This document shows positions 30,488 to 42,054 of a DNA stretch of 64,000 nucleotides, piece by piece (positions within the stretch are counted from its first letter, which is position 1; each line of letters begins with the position of its first letter). This stretch comes from Hymenopellis radicata. Its lineage: Eukaryota > Basidiomycota > Agaricomycetes > Agaricales > Physalacriaceae. The position numbers were made by a program, and so were the translations under genes. The notes beneath the pieces were generated by a model. The model did no database searches, was not told where the DNA came from, and saw nothing but the letters and a program-made list of their open reading frames with translations. The stretch is from positions 62,001 to 126,000 of the forward strand of contig JADNRX010000013.1 of NCBI GenBank assembly GCA_015501595.1, written 5' to 3'.

Positions 30488-31714
30488 TTCTTGGGTACAA
30501 TGCCATACCAGGTTCTCTCTCGTCGATTTTTGAATGATTCAAGAGCAAGCATCACACGTAGACTCTGCATGATGTCAGGTAGAGACCGCATATTGCTGCG
30601 CTGCAGTCGGAAGGTCTGCAATGGTCATTACAACTTACAAGATTACAACGATCGCTTCCACGACGGGATTTGATAACGTTGCATAAAGCCAGTCTAATGC
30701 ATCTACTGTGACTTCGGCGTAGGCGTCTTGAACAGATTCTCCATAGTGTCAGATGCAAGGCAGATTCAAGGCAAACTGGAGCGCGTTCACCTAGAATCGT
30801 GTCTGACTGTCCTCCGCGTAGAATGAGACAGAAGCACTTATAGCAAGCTGCATGGATACAAGACCATGGAGAAGGACGGCAGTTTGTACAAGCAATGATG
30901 TGACAACGGCAGAGAAAAGACCGGCCTATGATCAAAGACACAGATCGTCAGGACCATCGCAACTTACGAATACAAGCATGACATCCAGACCGTCGCGAGA
31001 TCATAGTCGTTGTTAAAGACATAACCATGGTGAGGGGTCCTGTTTGATCCCGAAGAAAAAGCTTCTGAGACTGCTCTGTTGGTATCTGGGAATGAGGCGC
31101 CATACGAGGAGGTAACTCCGCCTCTGCGGAGAGCGCCTCAGATACTGCAGGACCCGGCAGGACCAGCAGACATGAAAGTGCAGGAAGAGGTGCCAAAGCT
31201 GTGTAGGGCCAATTTCTTGCCGAAGAGTAAGTATCACATCAACGGATGAGACGCCGAAGGCGCATTTCTTTCGCGCGCGAGTGGTTTGTGGCAAGTTCAA
31301 GTTGCATGCCGCCCGGCAGCGGAGTTTGATTGCGAACCTTGAGTTGCTGCCATACAATCCAGACCAGAAAACCAAGCCTACGAACTGCCTACGACCCATA
31401 GCAACAGGGCTGGACTGAGCCTACTTCTTTCATCTTTCATCGAAGAGCCCGCTGTCTTCCTCGACCTTGAATCCAACCTTTCAGCCGGGATATTAACATT
31501 ACTCTCCTGGAAGGCTGGAAAAATCCCGACTGCCGATATTTGACCGAAATATCCTGTACGGAACGACGGGAACCTACCAAGGGACTGCATACGACGAATT
31601 TCTGTCGAAAGGCCCAGAACGGACTTCGTTTAACCGCAAAAAGTTATTGTATAGTATGGGTAACTGAAGCATCTATCTAAATATTCTATCGATATCTGAA
31701 TCCTTAATGTCCGT
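30488..31714. other. Possible decayed membrane-protein gene on minus strand
   Basis: About 1.2 kb. On the minus strand some frames give hydrophobic segments (for example LFSAVVTSLLVQTAVLLHGL near 30900), suggesting a multi-pass membrane protein. I could not join them into one frame. Nothing else was seen. Confidence 0.25.
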
Positions 31715-32878
31715 CTAGTAACGTTTCTCCTCCATAGCGATTTCCAAAGTCCCATGCTGCTGGCACGGCACAAATAATTGCCTGAGCCGCTCTATACTGT
31801 CCTCAATATCCAGCAGAGTGTAGGCCTTCGTTCCACACCGGCTGCCCGCGAAGGACAGCGTCACCTTCCTGAGCGTCCTGGTCATCATAGCCGCGAGGGC
31901 TTGTGCGACCTCTCTCCACGCGTCGTCCAATCCCTGCCCTATCAGCATAATGTTCGGAATGTTAAAGACAACGGTCGCATCTTCTAGAGTGCACTCTTTC
32001 GGGTTCGTCGTGAAAATTTTTCTCACCCACTGTAAAGTCTCGCGCGTCAGTCGCTCATCCGGCTTGGTCCAGGAGCCCCGAAAATACACCTGGAGGATGA
32101 ATTTCCTGAGAGCCCGCCCGTGAATGCGGGGAATGGCCGGCAACTCTTCCAAATCGGAGAGTCCATGCGGGAGAATCAGTTCCTCCAGCTCTGGCGCATT
32201 GTCTGCTAGGACATGATGTTGTGGGGCCGCGCCACGTAACGCGAGCCAAGGGTACGAAAGCACCTTCAGCTTACTGGGCGACGGCAGCATTGACAGAATA
32301 CTATGCAGACATACTTCCTCTACCCAATAATTCCCAGTCACTTCGAGCGACGTCAACTTGTTCAGGATGGGCTGCTGCGCGAGCTGGAAGGGGGCTGAAT
32401 GTGTGAGATTCCCGATGGAGAGGTGCCGGAGCTCGAGGAAGCAAGACAGGAATGAGATCGGCGACCCCACTGTGAAACCCACCCCGTTGAGCTTGAGGCT
32501 GGTGACATGGCTCAGCATAGTGAACGGGGTGGACTTGGGGATGTCAATTTGGAATATGTTTAGCTCGGTTAGAGCGGTGAAGCTCGGGAGGACTTGGACC
32601 AGGCTGCGCTCGCTGAGAACCCATTCGCTGGAGCTCCACGTTATGCGGAAACCGGGTTTAATGACAAGCTTGCGGACCAAGGCCGGTGCTGTCGGCGAGA
32701 CCTTTGAGAGCGCGAGAAACTTGGAGCACGTGTTGTAGTCGACATCGGGTGCGGTGAAGGTGACTTCGTGAAATATTTGGGACCTGATGCGATGGGCGCA
32801 GTAACGGGAAAGGAGAGCGCAAAAACTAATGTGCCGGCGGTCTCCCTCCGCTACTACTTGGTCGATGATGAGGTCCAC
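31715..32878 (-). CDS. F-box-like / LRR protein
   Basis: A single long frame of about 390 residues typical of the large agaricomycete F-box families. The N-terminus has an F-box-like helix pattern (SPLELVDLIIDQV, then SFCALLSRYCAHRIRSQIF), followed by leucine-rich repeats (LTELNIFQID, VTSLKLNGVGF, LRHLSIGNLTH, LTSLEVTGNYW, LEELILPHGL). Such proteins act as substrate adaptors of SCF ubiquitin ligases. No ATG is in frame at the very start: the frame opens upstream of GTG at 32876-32878, after an acceptor-like TTAG at about 32930, so a 5' exon or a mis-called base is likely. Exact start unresolved. Confidence 0.7.
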   Translation of the reverse strand: MDLIIDQVVAEGDRRHISFCALLSRYCAHRIRSQIFHEVTFTAPDVDYNTCSKFLALSKVSPTAPALVRKLVIKPGFRITWSSSEWVLSERSLVQVLPSFTALTELNIFQIDIPKSTPFTMLSHVTSLKLNGVGFTVGSPISFLSCFLELRHLSIGNLTHSAPFQLAQQPILNKLTSLEVTGNYWVEEVCLHSILSMLPSPSKLKVLSYPWLALRGAAPQHHVLADNAPELEELILPHGLSDLEELPAIPRIHGRALRKFILQVYFRGSWTKPDERLTRETLQWVRKIFTTNPKECTLEDATVVFNIPNIMLIGQGLDDAWREVAQALAAMMTRTLRKVTLSFAGSRCGTKAYTLLDIEDSIERLRQLFVPCQQHGTLEIAMEEKRY

Positions 32879-32929
32879 AAGCTCGAGGGGAGATATGGCA
32901 TTGTGGTCATGAGTGATGGTGGTTAGATA

Positions 32930-33401
32930 CTAAGATAATCAACAGCAATGACGCCCCTTAAGTATGCAGCTCAGTGTGACGTAACGTGACTTCTGGAATG
33001 AAGTGTGGCGCCCCTTTTCCATTTCGTCAGATTAGTCGAAGCATGGAACATGTCTACTTGCGGGATATCGATAGCTCCGAGAATTCACCTCTGTGTTGCT
33101 CGTCGCGTCGTTCACTGCGTTGATTCCTGCACCGAGTATGAAATCTGGATCATGATCATGATCCGACGCAAAAGCACGTATAGAAATCCCTCATCGACTT
33201 GATACAAGTATAACGTTAATTGCATCTACGTGTCTATAATCTGCCCATCATGACGTGTCATTGCCGTTCTACGGTAAATATAAGCAACCCAAAAAGCGAA
33301 GGATTATGAATGATAAGATTGTTCAAACGAATGTCACGGGTACTAGGGGTATGAATGCGTAGGTACAGTGAGGTCCGACGAGGTCCAATGTGGGGGGCTG
33401 C
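32930..33401. other. Intergenic, no gene recognised
   Basis: 5' flank of the F-box-like gene and 3' flank of ROT1. A palindromic ATCATGATCATGAT block lies near 33149. No coding signal. Confidence 0.4.
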
Positions 33402-34273
33402 TTATACCGACAGTAGTCCGACGACGAATGCACCTCCAGCAAGGAGGAGACTGGAGGAATGAGACATTGTTGAGGCGTCGTTGCGTTTCTCCTCGAATGA
33501 GCGCTTCCTGGACGATGTGAGATCCTCGACAGTAGTAACATCCTAAGCTTCTGGGTAGGAAGCATTTCAGGAGTGGTGGAAATCTGGTAGAAGGGTGCAT
33601 AGTATGTCAAGTCATACTTCTGCAACTTGAGCGTGAAGCCCTTGTCGGTGTCCGTGCCTATGGTCCACCAGGGAATGTAGATGGTGACGTTGGTATTTTC
33701 AATAAAGTTGGAGACGGCAGCACAGGCGTCTTGAACCTGCTGGTAGCCGTCACCGTTGGGGGTCAGAACAAGGGAGCCGTTGGTCTCTTCGGTGAATGTG
33801 CCGTGCATCCAGAGCATGTATCCCGTAATGCAACTCGGATCGGAGGCTGTAGAGAAAAGGTAAGAAACCGGGAGACGCTACCGACGTCATGCGCACCATT
33901 GGAGACGAATGAATACATACTGCGCGACTTCAAACCAGTGGTCCTCCGAGCTGTCGACAGTCAGAAAAGGGTCTCCGAGGCCCGTCAAAGATGTCACAAG
34001 GAAAAGGACACGCCGGTCGTGGGTGGGTATGTAAAAGAGACCTCGCTAGGCTGGGCAAAGTTCTGCAATTCAATGGATTAGGCCTTGTGACTTCCAAGTT
34101 GCGCACTCACTGAGCCTGTTACGACATTGCCAGCGCTCGTCGACCACGTCCCATAGAGGCTGGTGACGTTGTGGAGGGTATCATAGACGATAGCGGCGCC
34201 AGTGTTCTGGGATAAGTAAGGCGACTGGCAGCGCAGCCAAGGCGAGGGCGACGGTCGTCAATGAGGATATCAT
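33402..34273 (-). pseudogene. ROT1: ROT1-like ER protein gene with three frame disruptions
   Basis: ROT1 is a fungal ER protein needed for N-glycoprotein folding and cell-wall glucan synthesis. The start MISSLTTVALALAALPVALL is a good signal peptide. It is followed by TGAAIVYDTLHNVTSLYGTW, FAQPSEVSFTYPPTTGVSF, SDPSCITGYMLWMHGTFTEE, NGDGYQQVQDACAAVSNF, ISTTPEMLPTQ and a hydrophobic tail (LLLAGGAFVVGLLSV). Reading these together needs three frame changes: one base at a GGG run (34209-34211), a four-base tandem duplication near 33906-33920, and one base near 33541. Two are homopolymer-type and may be sequencing errors; the four-base one is harder to dismiss. Essential in yeast, so either an error or a redundant copy. 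Confidence 0.8.
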
Positions 34274-34805
34274 GGGTATGGGGAGTCTTTTGGTCGAAAT
34301 ACAAGGGCGGTGAGCGAGACAGCGGCGGCGGTGGAGAGAGACAGCGAGCTCGAGGACGACGGTCAGGAGAAAGAAACAAGATGACAACAGTTACCCGGCC
34401 GCCATGTGGCACAGCCACTGCGCTCGATCGGCTACAAACAACATAGGCAGTTCAACGTTCAACTCTGTTCAACTGCCCATGACACGCGAAGCTTCACCGT
34501 TGGCTGTTCTGATTTACTCTGCATTTATTTCTGGTTGACGGTCTTGTCTACGACTGCCCTTTTTCTGATTTCATTTTCAAATACCCGCTTACCCGTGCAC
34601 TGCTGTGGCGAACCACCTCCATCACCCGGAAGGAACTTTGTACAGGCCGCAATGGGTCCATCTTCAACCGCTCTACATGCTCGATCCCGGTCGGTCGAAC
34701 TTGCACTCGTTTAGCACACAATGGCGCAATACCTGCAATTTGCAACCATATGATGAAAACTTTGCAGTCCTCAAATATTATCCCGGCTCTCTTTCCTCTC
34801 CCAGC
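34274..34805. other. Divergent promoter region
   Basis: Upstream region shared by ROT1 and the UNC93-like transporter. Short frames only. Confidence 0.4.
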
Positions 34806-36782
34806 ATGGCCACCACCGTAACGACAATGCCCGTAACGAAAGGTCCATTCTTTCGTAGTGTGCAGTTTGCTGTGAGTCTAATTTATCTTTTCATTGGATT
34901 GTTCTGATGCATTGACTATTAGGTTCTAATAGCGGGATTGGTCACTTTCACCGCACCTGGGATGTTCGATGCGTACGTGCTCAGACATCGAGTTCTACGC
35001 GATTTCTAAAGACTCTTTGACAGCATGGGGAACGTAAGTGAACGTCTCTTGACAGATCGGACGCAACATAACTTTTCCCTTTATTCACAGCTGGGCGCAG
35101 GAGGTGCAGCTGAGCCCTATGCGGTCTCCGCCGCCAACGCGCTGGTATATGGGTTGATGGTCGTTTTCTGTATATCGGCCGGTGGGTTCATCAACACGAT
35201 CGGTTTAAGATGGGCAATGGTTCTCGGAACGATTGGATATCCTCTATATGGCGCCGGCTTGTGCGTAACCGTTTCCACTCGTAGTACTCCTTCTAAATCC
35301 GCTTCGTACACAGATACACGAACAGCTACTCATCTCTATCATGGTTCATGCTTTTTGGTACGTTCCTGTCCCGCGTTGAAGTCTCCTGGGAAACATGACA
35401 CTTATACCAGGTAGCGTGTTCTGTGGAATCTCGTAATGTTGTCTCTATCGGCAGTTCTCTTAAAAATGCTAAATTGACCGTAGCGCTGGATTCTTCTGGG
35501 CCGCTGAAGCAACAATCTAGTACGTTCTCGTGCCTACTATTCAGGACATGGTTGCTGAGATTTCATGACAGCATCGGATATCCCGCTGCAGGTGACAAGG
35601 CAAAAGTAAGCTTTTGCTGCGACTTCCGATTTCGAGCATCCCTGAACTTGCGGCCTATAGTTCCTCGCCCAATGGGCCTTTTGGAAAAACATCGCACCTG
35701 CTATCGGAGGTGCAGTCAACCTGGCAGTAAATGTTGATCGCTCAACGTCCGGCGTAATCAGCCGCGGTACGTGTGCTGTTTCTGTTCAACTGTAAGCTCA
35801 TAGGTTTCTGTCGTATAGCCACCTACATCGTCTTCATTGTCATCATGTGCTTGGGACTGCCAATCTCTTGTTCGTCCTTTCCTCATTCACCTTTTCGTCA
35901 CTGAACTTTTTTTTAGTGTTGCTCCCTGCACCCGAGACGGTTTGGAGATCAGACGGTACCACAATCTCGCTGAAAAGAGGCAATGGTCTCTTTGGAGAGA
36001 TTTTTCAAGTCTTAAAGTTGCTTCGAGAGAAGCGTGTATGTAACGTCCCCCAGAATGTACGTTCACTAACCAATATCCCCTTCAGATTGTCCTTCTGCTT
36101 CCCGCATTCCTATTTTCCTACTTTTACCTCCCATACCAGTCCAACTTTCTCAGCCTGTACTTCACCGTCCGAGCACGGGCCTTCTCCAGTCTTCTCAGTC
36201 CGTTCGCCGGAATAGTCAGCAGTTACATAATGGGATACTACCTCGACAGCCGTCGCACTCCAGCTCACATTCGGGGAAGCATCGTTCTTGTAAGTGCATC
36301 TATCCGTTCTTCAAGAACTTCATCTAAACTCCATACAGGCTATCATCCTTCTTTTCCAGATCGGAATATGGACGTGGACATCAATATTGCAGAATGAATA
36401 CATCATCGACCCGCCCACGCTGGACTGGACGAGCTCCGGTTTCGGACGTGCTTATGCACTGGTGTTCTTCTACACCTTCGTCGGACAGGCCACACAGAAC
36501 TATATGTACTGGGTCATCTCGCATTTCACCTCATCGATGAACAGTCTGTCGCGGTACGCAGGGTTGTTTAGGTCAATTGAGGCCTTAGGACAGACTATTG
36601 CATGGGCCATCGCTTCGCGCGACAACGTGAGCAAGTGGGTGCTGGTTGGGCTGAACTTTGGAGGCTTGACGGTTGCGCTGTCGTTGGCCTTCCTTGTGGT
36701 AACAAAGTTAGAGGATGCGAAGGAGGAGCAGGATACGGATCCGCTTTCAGAGACGTCCTCTGTTAAAACATCGCCGATTTGA
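34806..36782 (+). CDS. UNC93-like major facilitator protein
   Basis: A multi-pass membrane transporter of the UNC93/DUF895-type branch of the major facilitator superfamily; substrate unknown. About 11 exons join into roughly 480 residues. Features: a short cytosolic N-terminus, membrane helices such as LVYGLMVVFCISAGGFINTI, AGFFWAAEAT, TYIVFIVIMCLGLPIS, AIILLFQIGIWTW, YALVFFYTFVG and LVGLNFGGLTVALSLAFLVV, a family-like QNYMYWVISHFTSS segment, and an acidic C-terminal tail (KLEDAKEEQDTDPLSE). Several exons are tiny (the MGN exon at 35025-35032). It appears intact. It lies between ROT1 and the P450, 8 kb from the terpene synthase. Confidence 0.82.
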
Positions 36783-38288
36783 TTGTAACGTTCCGCGGTT
36801 CGTCAGGTCTTCACGCTAAAAGTTGTATTCATAGACCCTACAGTATGAACTTTTGCAGATACTACTGTAATTTGGAATAAAAAATATGTTAGCGTCGAAT
36901 CACGCATCACCGTTGAATCCGCGCTTGAACGCGAACGCGTCGACGACTGAGGTGTATCTTAAACCTTTCTCAGAAAGCAAATCACCATGTCTCTATTGAT
37001 CGTGCCTCGCTGATTTTAGCTCGATTCCGGGCTCGGAGCGTTTCGAAAACATCTTGCTGCCACGTTATAAGTGAAGAGCGCTCATCCGCGCTTCGATTCA
37101 TCTCATACCCATGCGATGTTTCGTAGAACGCGACAGAGTGTTCTGCGACGCCACCTATCTGTCGCGGAACGCTAGAATCACGGCTTATTCTTAGGCACGG
37201 AAGCATTTCTTTGTCGTGCCCATCATATTGTGATTCGTGTTGGACAAGCGCATTGCATCCCAATGTGAAACAGATTTACAATGACTGAATGGCCAGCGCG
37301 GGGCGGAACGTCACTCTTCAGCGCTACGCTTCACGAAATGATCTCCCCGTCGATTGACCGACGTACCTCGAACTGAATCTCGTCGTCTACGCCACACAAG
37401 ATTACGTAATTTCGGACCGCTTTGCCCGAGTTCGCTGAGTCAGGTGACAAATTGTCAGACCACATGGCATTGGCTTACTTTGTACGGTTACCAGCCTCTT
37501 TTCCAAGTCGTGAATTGCGCACACGGAGGTCTTAGTACTTTGCCTTCGTTCACACATCAACATCTCAGGACAGCTTCGAGCTGATGGACTAACAACTGAC
37601 CAGATCTGAAGAAGAGTTTGTTGAGATGGTAGACTTTCATCCTAATATATTTTTACTTCTTACTAACCGTGTCATCAAGGTTATAATCCCACCAGCGGAG
37701 AGGAACACGATGACAGTTGTTGAACGTATCGATTTCGAGATTTGTTTCTGTCCAGGAAACGACCAACATCTTCTCCAACAAGTGCCCAAAATATTATTCA
37801 ACTGCTCAAACACGTATTTAACCGCGGCTGTGACTTGACTTTGCTTCTGCTTTCTGCGTGCAGAATTTCCTATTCTGCTTCTCCGACTCGGAGAGAAGCG
37901 TGCCTGAGTGGCTCACTTACCTCTTCGACGACGGACGCCTCGAAGGTGTTGCGTTTTGCTATGCTTGATAACCCTGGCCTCGTTAATCAGTCTCTTGGCA
38001 TATATTGTTCCCATCTAGGAAAGGAGTTCTGCGAATTAATGGACAAAACAACGTCTAACCTAGCCCTCACCATCATAGGTACTTCGCCTCACACCTCGTT
38101 GCTCTGTACGGCATCTCCGCGTGATCGTCAGTAGAGGTTTCTACATTTGTCATTACACCAGAGGACCGAAGGACCCCAGGGAGCCACATTCGGACAGGAA
38201 ATCCCACCCTGGCCTGCCTCCGACTCGGAATCTTACCTAGATCTGTATAAAGAGACGATAGTCGGCTTCATGAACTGGAGCTCCTTAC
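36783..38288. other. Intergenic, no gene recognised
   Basis: About 1.5 kb before the P450 gene. Short open frames on both strands lack motifs. Confidence 0.5.
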
Positions 38289-40351
38289 ATGGCGTCGTCT
38301 GTAGTCCTTCTGCTCGTTGGAGTATGCTCGCTCCTTTTTCCGTACATTCTACTGTTGGCGCGTTCTAAGCGTGCGGCGCCCTTACCTCCCGGTCCGGTTA
38401 ACAGCTTCGGTTTCAGTCCATCGGTGTCTCCGTACGCGTGCGTTTCTCGATGCTGTCCCGGTTTGAGGTCTCACGGTCCAGCATAGCTCATTTCAAGAAA
38501 TGGAGCGCCTTATCCAGGAGCATGGGCCCGTCGTCACTCTTCGATCCGGTTCCAAACCTATTATCATGATAGGCCGTCGGCACGAAGCGATAGAGCTCAT
38601 GGAGAAAGAGGGTGCATCTTTGGCGGACCGCCCTCAGTGGGTTGCTGCTAGTGAATTTGTTTCCGGTGGTATGAGGATCCTTCTTGTCAATGCGGGTAAA
38701 CGATTCCGTAAATTAAGACGGTAAATGCTTTTCATTTACGAACAAGTCTGGAAAGCTTATTCACCCGCCTAGAGCATTGCATAGTCATCTCCAAGTGAAA
38801 GCCTTGGGAAGCTACGAGCCTTTACAGATGCACCATGCCCGAAACATGATTCTAGATGTGATAGATGATCCTGATAATCACATCTGCCATGCTAAGAGGT
38901 AAAAGCTCTTCTATTGTACGACGTTCTAATTGTTGAAACGTTTCAAGGTTTGCTGCCTCTTTCATTTTGTCGTTGACGTATGGAAAGACAATGCCAACGT
39001 CTGCCAATGATCCGGATGTAATAGCCATTGGTCGCGCTCTACAAAGGGTAGGCATGGCTGTACGACCAGGAGCTTATAAAGTGGATCAATACCCATTGTT
39101 ACGGTAACCTTTCACAGTCGGATGTCTGGTGTATATGACTTCTAATCTGTCAATCATCAGGTTTATCCCATGGTACCAGCGAGAGCTGCGCACATGGCAC
39201 AACGAAGAGCTGACATTGTTCCGAAATCAGTTGAATTCTGTCAGGAAGAACATCGTGAGCGTGTTGTGGCGTCGTCTTCTTTCCGCGTCGGTTGACCGGC
39301 TTTGTCTAGAACGAAGTGGATGATTGCTTCGGGAAATACCTTATTCAGAATCAGAAGGCGCTTGACCTTACTGATGATGAGGCTGCCTATCTCGCTGGCA
39401 CGATGTTCGGGGCTGGGTCCGCGACAACTGCTGCTACCATCAGCTTGATCATCATGGCGGCTGCATGCTTCCCTCAAGCACAAAGGACCGTCCAGGCTCA
39501 GCTTGACCAAGTCCTGGGAACAGGGCGTGGTGAGTTACCTATACCTCTCTTACTTATCTAGACGCGTCGAACTTACCTATTCCTACTAGCACCTACTTTT
39601 TCGGATCGTGAAGAGCTTTCTCAGGTCACCGCATTCATACTCGAGACGTACCGCTGGCGACCCGTTGCGGGAAGTGGTAAGAGATATTTCCACGGCGTCC
39701 GATCTGTTGCTCAAGTTTCTTCTGATCATAGGATTTGCCCACCGCGCGACGAAAGATGTTATATGGGCAAGTCGACTTTTCTCCTTGTGTTTCTCCTTTC
39801 TTACTCCGAACAGGACCGCTATCGTATACCAAAGGGCGCGATCGTTACTGGTAACCATTGGTACGTAGTGCTTTCGTCGGAAGACTCGACTTGGCTCCTA
39901 ACGCTTGACAAGGTCCATATGTCGAGATCCCCTTTTCTTCGAGGATCCTGAGGAATTTCGACCGGATCGCTGGTTAAACTCGCAAGGACGGATAAAGGAA
40001 GACGTGACATTCTTTAACTTTGGCTTCGGTCGCCGGTAAAACCTTTGCTTCCCAAGCGCACACATTGCTGAAATGTTCCAGTGTCTGTCCTGGCCAGCAT
40101 CTAGCTGACAAGTAAGCACTGCCTTTCATTCATTTTTTCTAGATCTGACATCCCGTCATTCAAGGTCCATATTCATATGCGCCGCCCTAATACTATGGGC
40201 TTTCAACATTTCGGAGGACAGTAAATTCCCCATCGACACCATGAACTTCACGGGTGGCGTTAATATTGCGCCTAAGGACTTCACTGCTCGATTCGAACAA
40301 CGGATACCCGAACTGAAAGGACTTCTATCACACTACACACCGCAAGTTTAG
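38289..40351 (+). CDS. Cytochrome P450 monooxygenase
   Basis: A microsomal P450 of a typical basidiomycete family; substrate unknown. About ten exons join in frame, giving roughly 470 residues. Features: N-terminal membrane anchor VVLLLVGVCSLLFPYILLLA, proline-rich hinge PLPPGP, I-helix oxygen site GTMFGAGSATTAATI, K-helix ExxR in LETYRWRP, PERF-like EEFRPDRW, and the heme-binding loop FNFGFGRRVCPGQHLAD with the Cys ligand. One intron is GC-AG (39767-39813, starting GCAAGT). The part between hinge and B-helix is shorter than usual, so an exon near 38430-38490 may be mis-modelled. Within 15 kb of a terpene synthase, so terpenoid oxidation is possible. Confidence 0.88.
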
Positions 40352-40737
40352 CATCTAACTCTCCATTACGACCAGTAATTTATTACAACAAATACCCATT
40401 AGTTTACATGTAGCAAACCGTGCAGTGGTCGCCACAATGATATCCAGCTCCGGCATACGGCATGCGCATGCCTTTCCGCCTCTCAGATCCCCCACTAAAG
40501 AGATTGTGCAGCCCTCTACCTCTCTCGTTACTAGACGCCCGTCCCCGCCATCGGAATCCTCGCCACCCACTCTCCTCCATCGTGTGAACTTCCCGCCAAG
40601 CGATGTAGCGCGGGGGTACCCTCGATGATGCACACGGTAACCAAGAAAACAGTAGCCAAAAACAGTAGCCAATATATCACCAACTCGAACGACAGTGACA
40701 GAAACCTCGCCTGTAACAAAACAGCATGAGTGTACAA
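40352..40737. other. Convergent intergenic region
   Basis: No gene recognised between the P450 and the convergent HNH-type gene. Confidence 0.4.
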
Positions 40738-41884
40738 TTAGTCATCTCTAATAGCACGCAGATATTTCTCTGTGTTCTCGGCGGCAGTACCTTCCCAGGT
40801 CAGCCCTTCCAGCAGCCACGATTTGTGACAGGGCAAAGCTTTACTGGCAGCTAAAATTCTGGCCTCTGTCTCCGGATCTGCCGTCAGAAGAATGAAAGAG
40901 CCTTCCTGACTTCCGCCTTTGCTGCCACCAGTGTTCCCTCGACCTTTCGCACCACTTTTCTCTCGACCTTTGGCGCCACCTCTTCCTCGACTACCATCTG
41001 CCCCACCACCACCACCACACCTGTTCCTCCGCGACCACTACTACCTCTGTGATCCCTGCGCCCACCAGCACCTCCCCTTGGTGTGCCTCCTTCTGCTTGC
41101 CTTTTCCTCTTTCTGGTATTCGCCGCCGGGGGTCCGTCATCCTTGGAATCTGGCTCTTCTCCTTGGCGGAGAAACCAGGATGTGGAGTTCAAGTCTGGAT
41201 CAAGAACCGCATCCTCGACTATCCACCTCTGGAAGGGAGGATCTGACGGGACGTGATCTGGGGCCGTGTTGGGTAGATAGCGCGCGCAAAAAGCTCGTGG
41301 GCGTAGAATACAGCGGGATATACGCTGGCGGTGTCACCGGGGTCGAGGCCGACGCCTTTCCATGGTATTCTTTCCAGTCGGGTGGCCGGAAAGGTTGACA
41401 AAGACATATTTTTTGGACTATTGACCGTCAAGGTGCTTACAGGCATAGATAACCAACTCACGTCGGGAAGATATCGAATATAATAATCATAGCCATTGAA
41501 GCCATCGTGACAGTTCGAGCAGCCTACAAACCCGTTCCGGGGTTCGTGTGTTGGACTGCTTTTTGCTCGCTTGGGCAGCCAGTCGAGCAGGATCTGCCAC
41601 TGATTATTCAATTGGATTAGCCTGCACTACATTCCACAACCTTGTGACTCACCCAGTTTTTACGCGCCGGAGGATTGACATGACAATCCATGAAGGACTG
41701 TCACGGAGCTCTTACCACACACGATGCAGCGGCGCTTGCCCAAGAATACGTCCCGGCGTTCTACGCCAGTTTTAAAGGCGGTGGTGGTCGACCCCAGACC
41801 CAGCAATGTCGTATTATCATCTAGGAGGAAGTTTGCTGGGAGCTTGCCGCTGGAATCGTGAATGGGCTTGAGTACTAGTGACAT
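40738..41884 (-). CDS. HNH-nuclease-type protein (frame shifted)
   Basis: Resembles a common agaricomycete protein with an HNH endonuclease-like core. Blocks in order: MSLVLKPIHDSSGKLPANFL, FLGKRRCIVCG, a shifted DCHVNPPARKNW, WLPKRAKSSPTHEPRNGFVG with CSNCHDGFNGYDYYIRYLP, KKYVFVNLSGHP, then GVGLDPGDTASVYPAVFYAH in another frame, and a basic Gly/Arg-rich tail (TRKRKRQAEGG) ending KYLRAIRDD. At least three one-base shifts (near 41688, 41355-41375 and in the GGT run at 41001-41022) interrupt it, all at short homopolymers or simple repeats. Sequencing errors are as likely as decay. DNA cleavage is inferred from family only. Confidence 0.65.
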
Positions 41885-42054
41885 GGCCTACGTATACTAG
41901 TCAAAGGAGCAAGACCTTATCTCGACGTTATAAAGAGACGACCACGGCCAAGACAGCTAGTACGTCAAGCGTCTAGGACCAATACAGATATATGACACGT
42001 TCTTACTAGACAACAGTACACTGTACAATACACAGCCTCGTCTAAAAGTCTATT

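Noticed and set aside
31778..32738. Plus-strand open frames opposite the F-box-like gene
   Set aside because: They are shadows of the long minus-strand frame and have no motifs.
33402..34273. A 19-nt intron (GTCGCC...CCCAG) in ROT1 that would repair the signal peptide junction
   Set aside because: It keeps the frame, but 19 nt is below any intron length seen elsewhere in the window (44 nt or more). An extra base in the adjacent GGG/CCC run explains it more simply.
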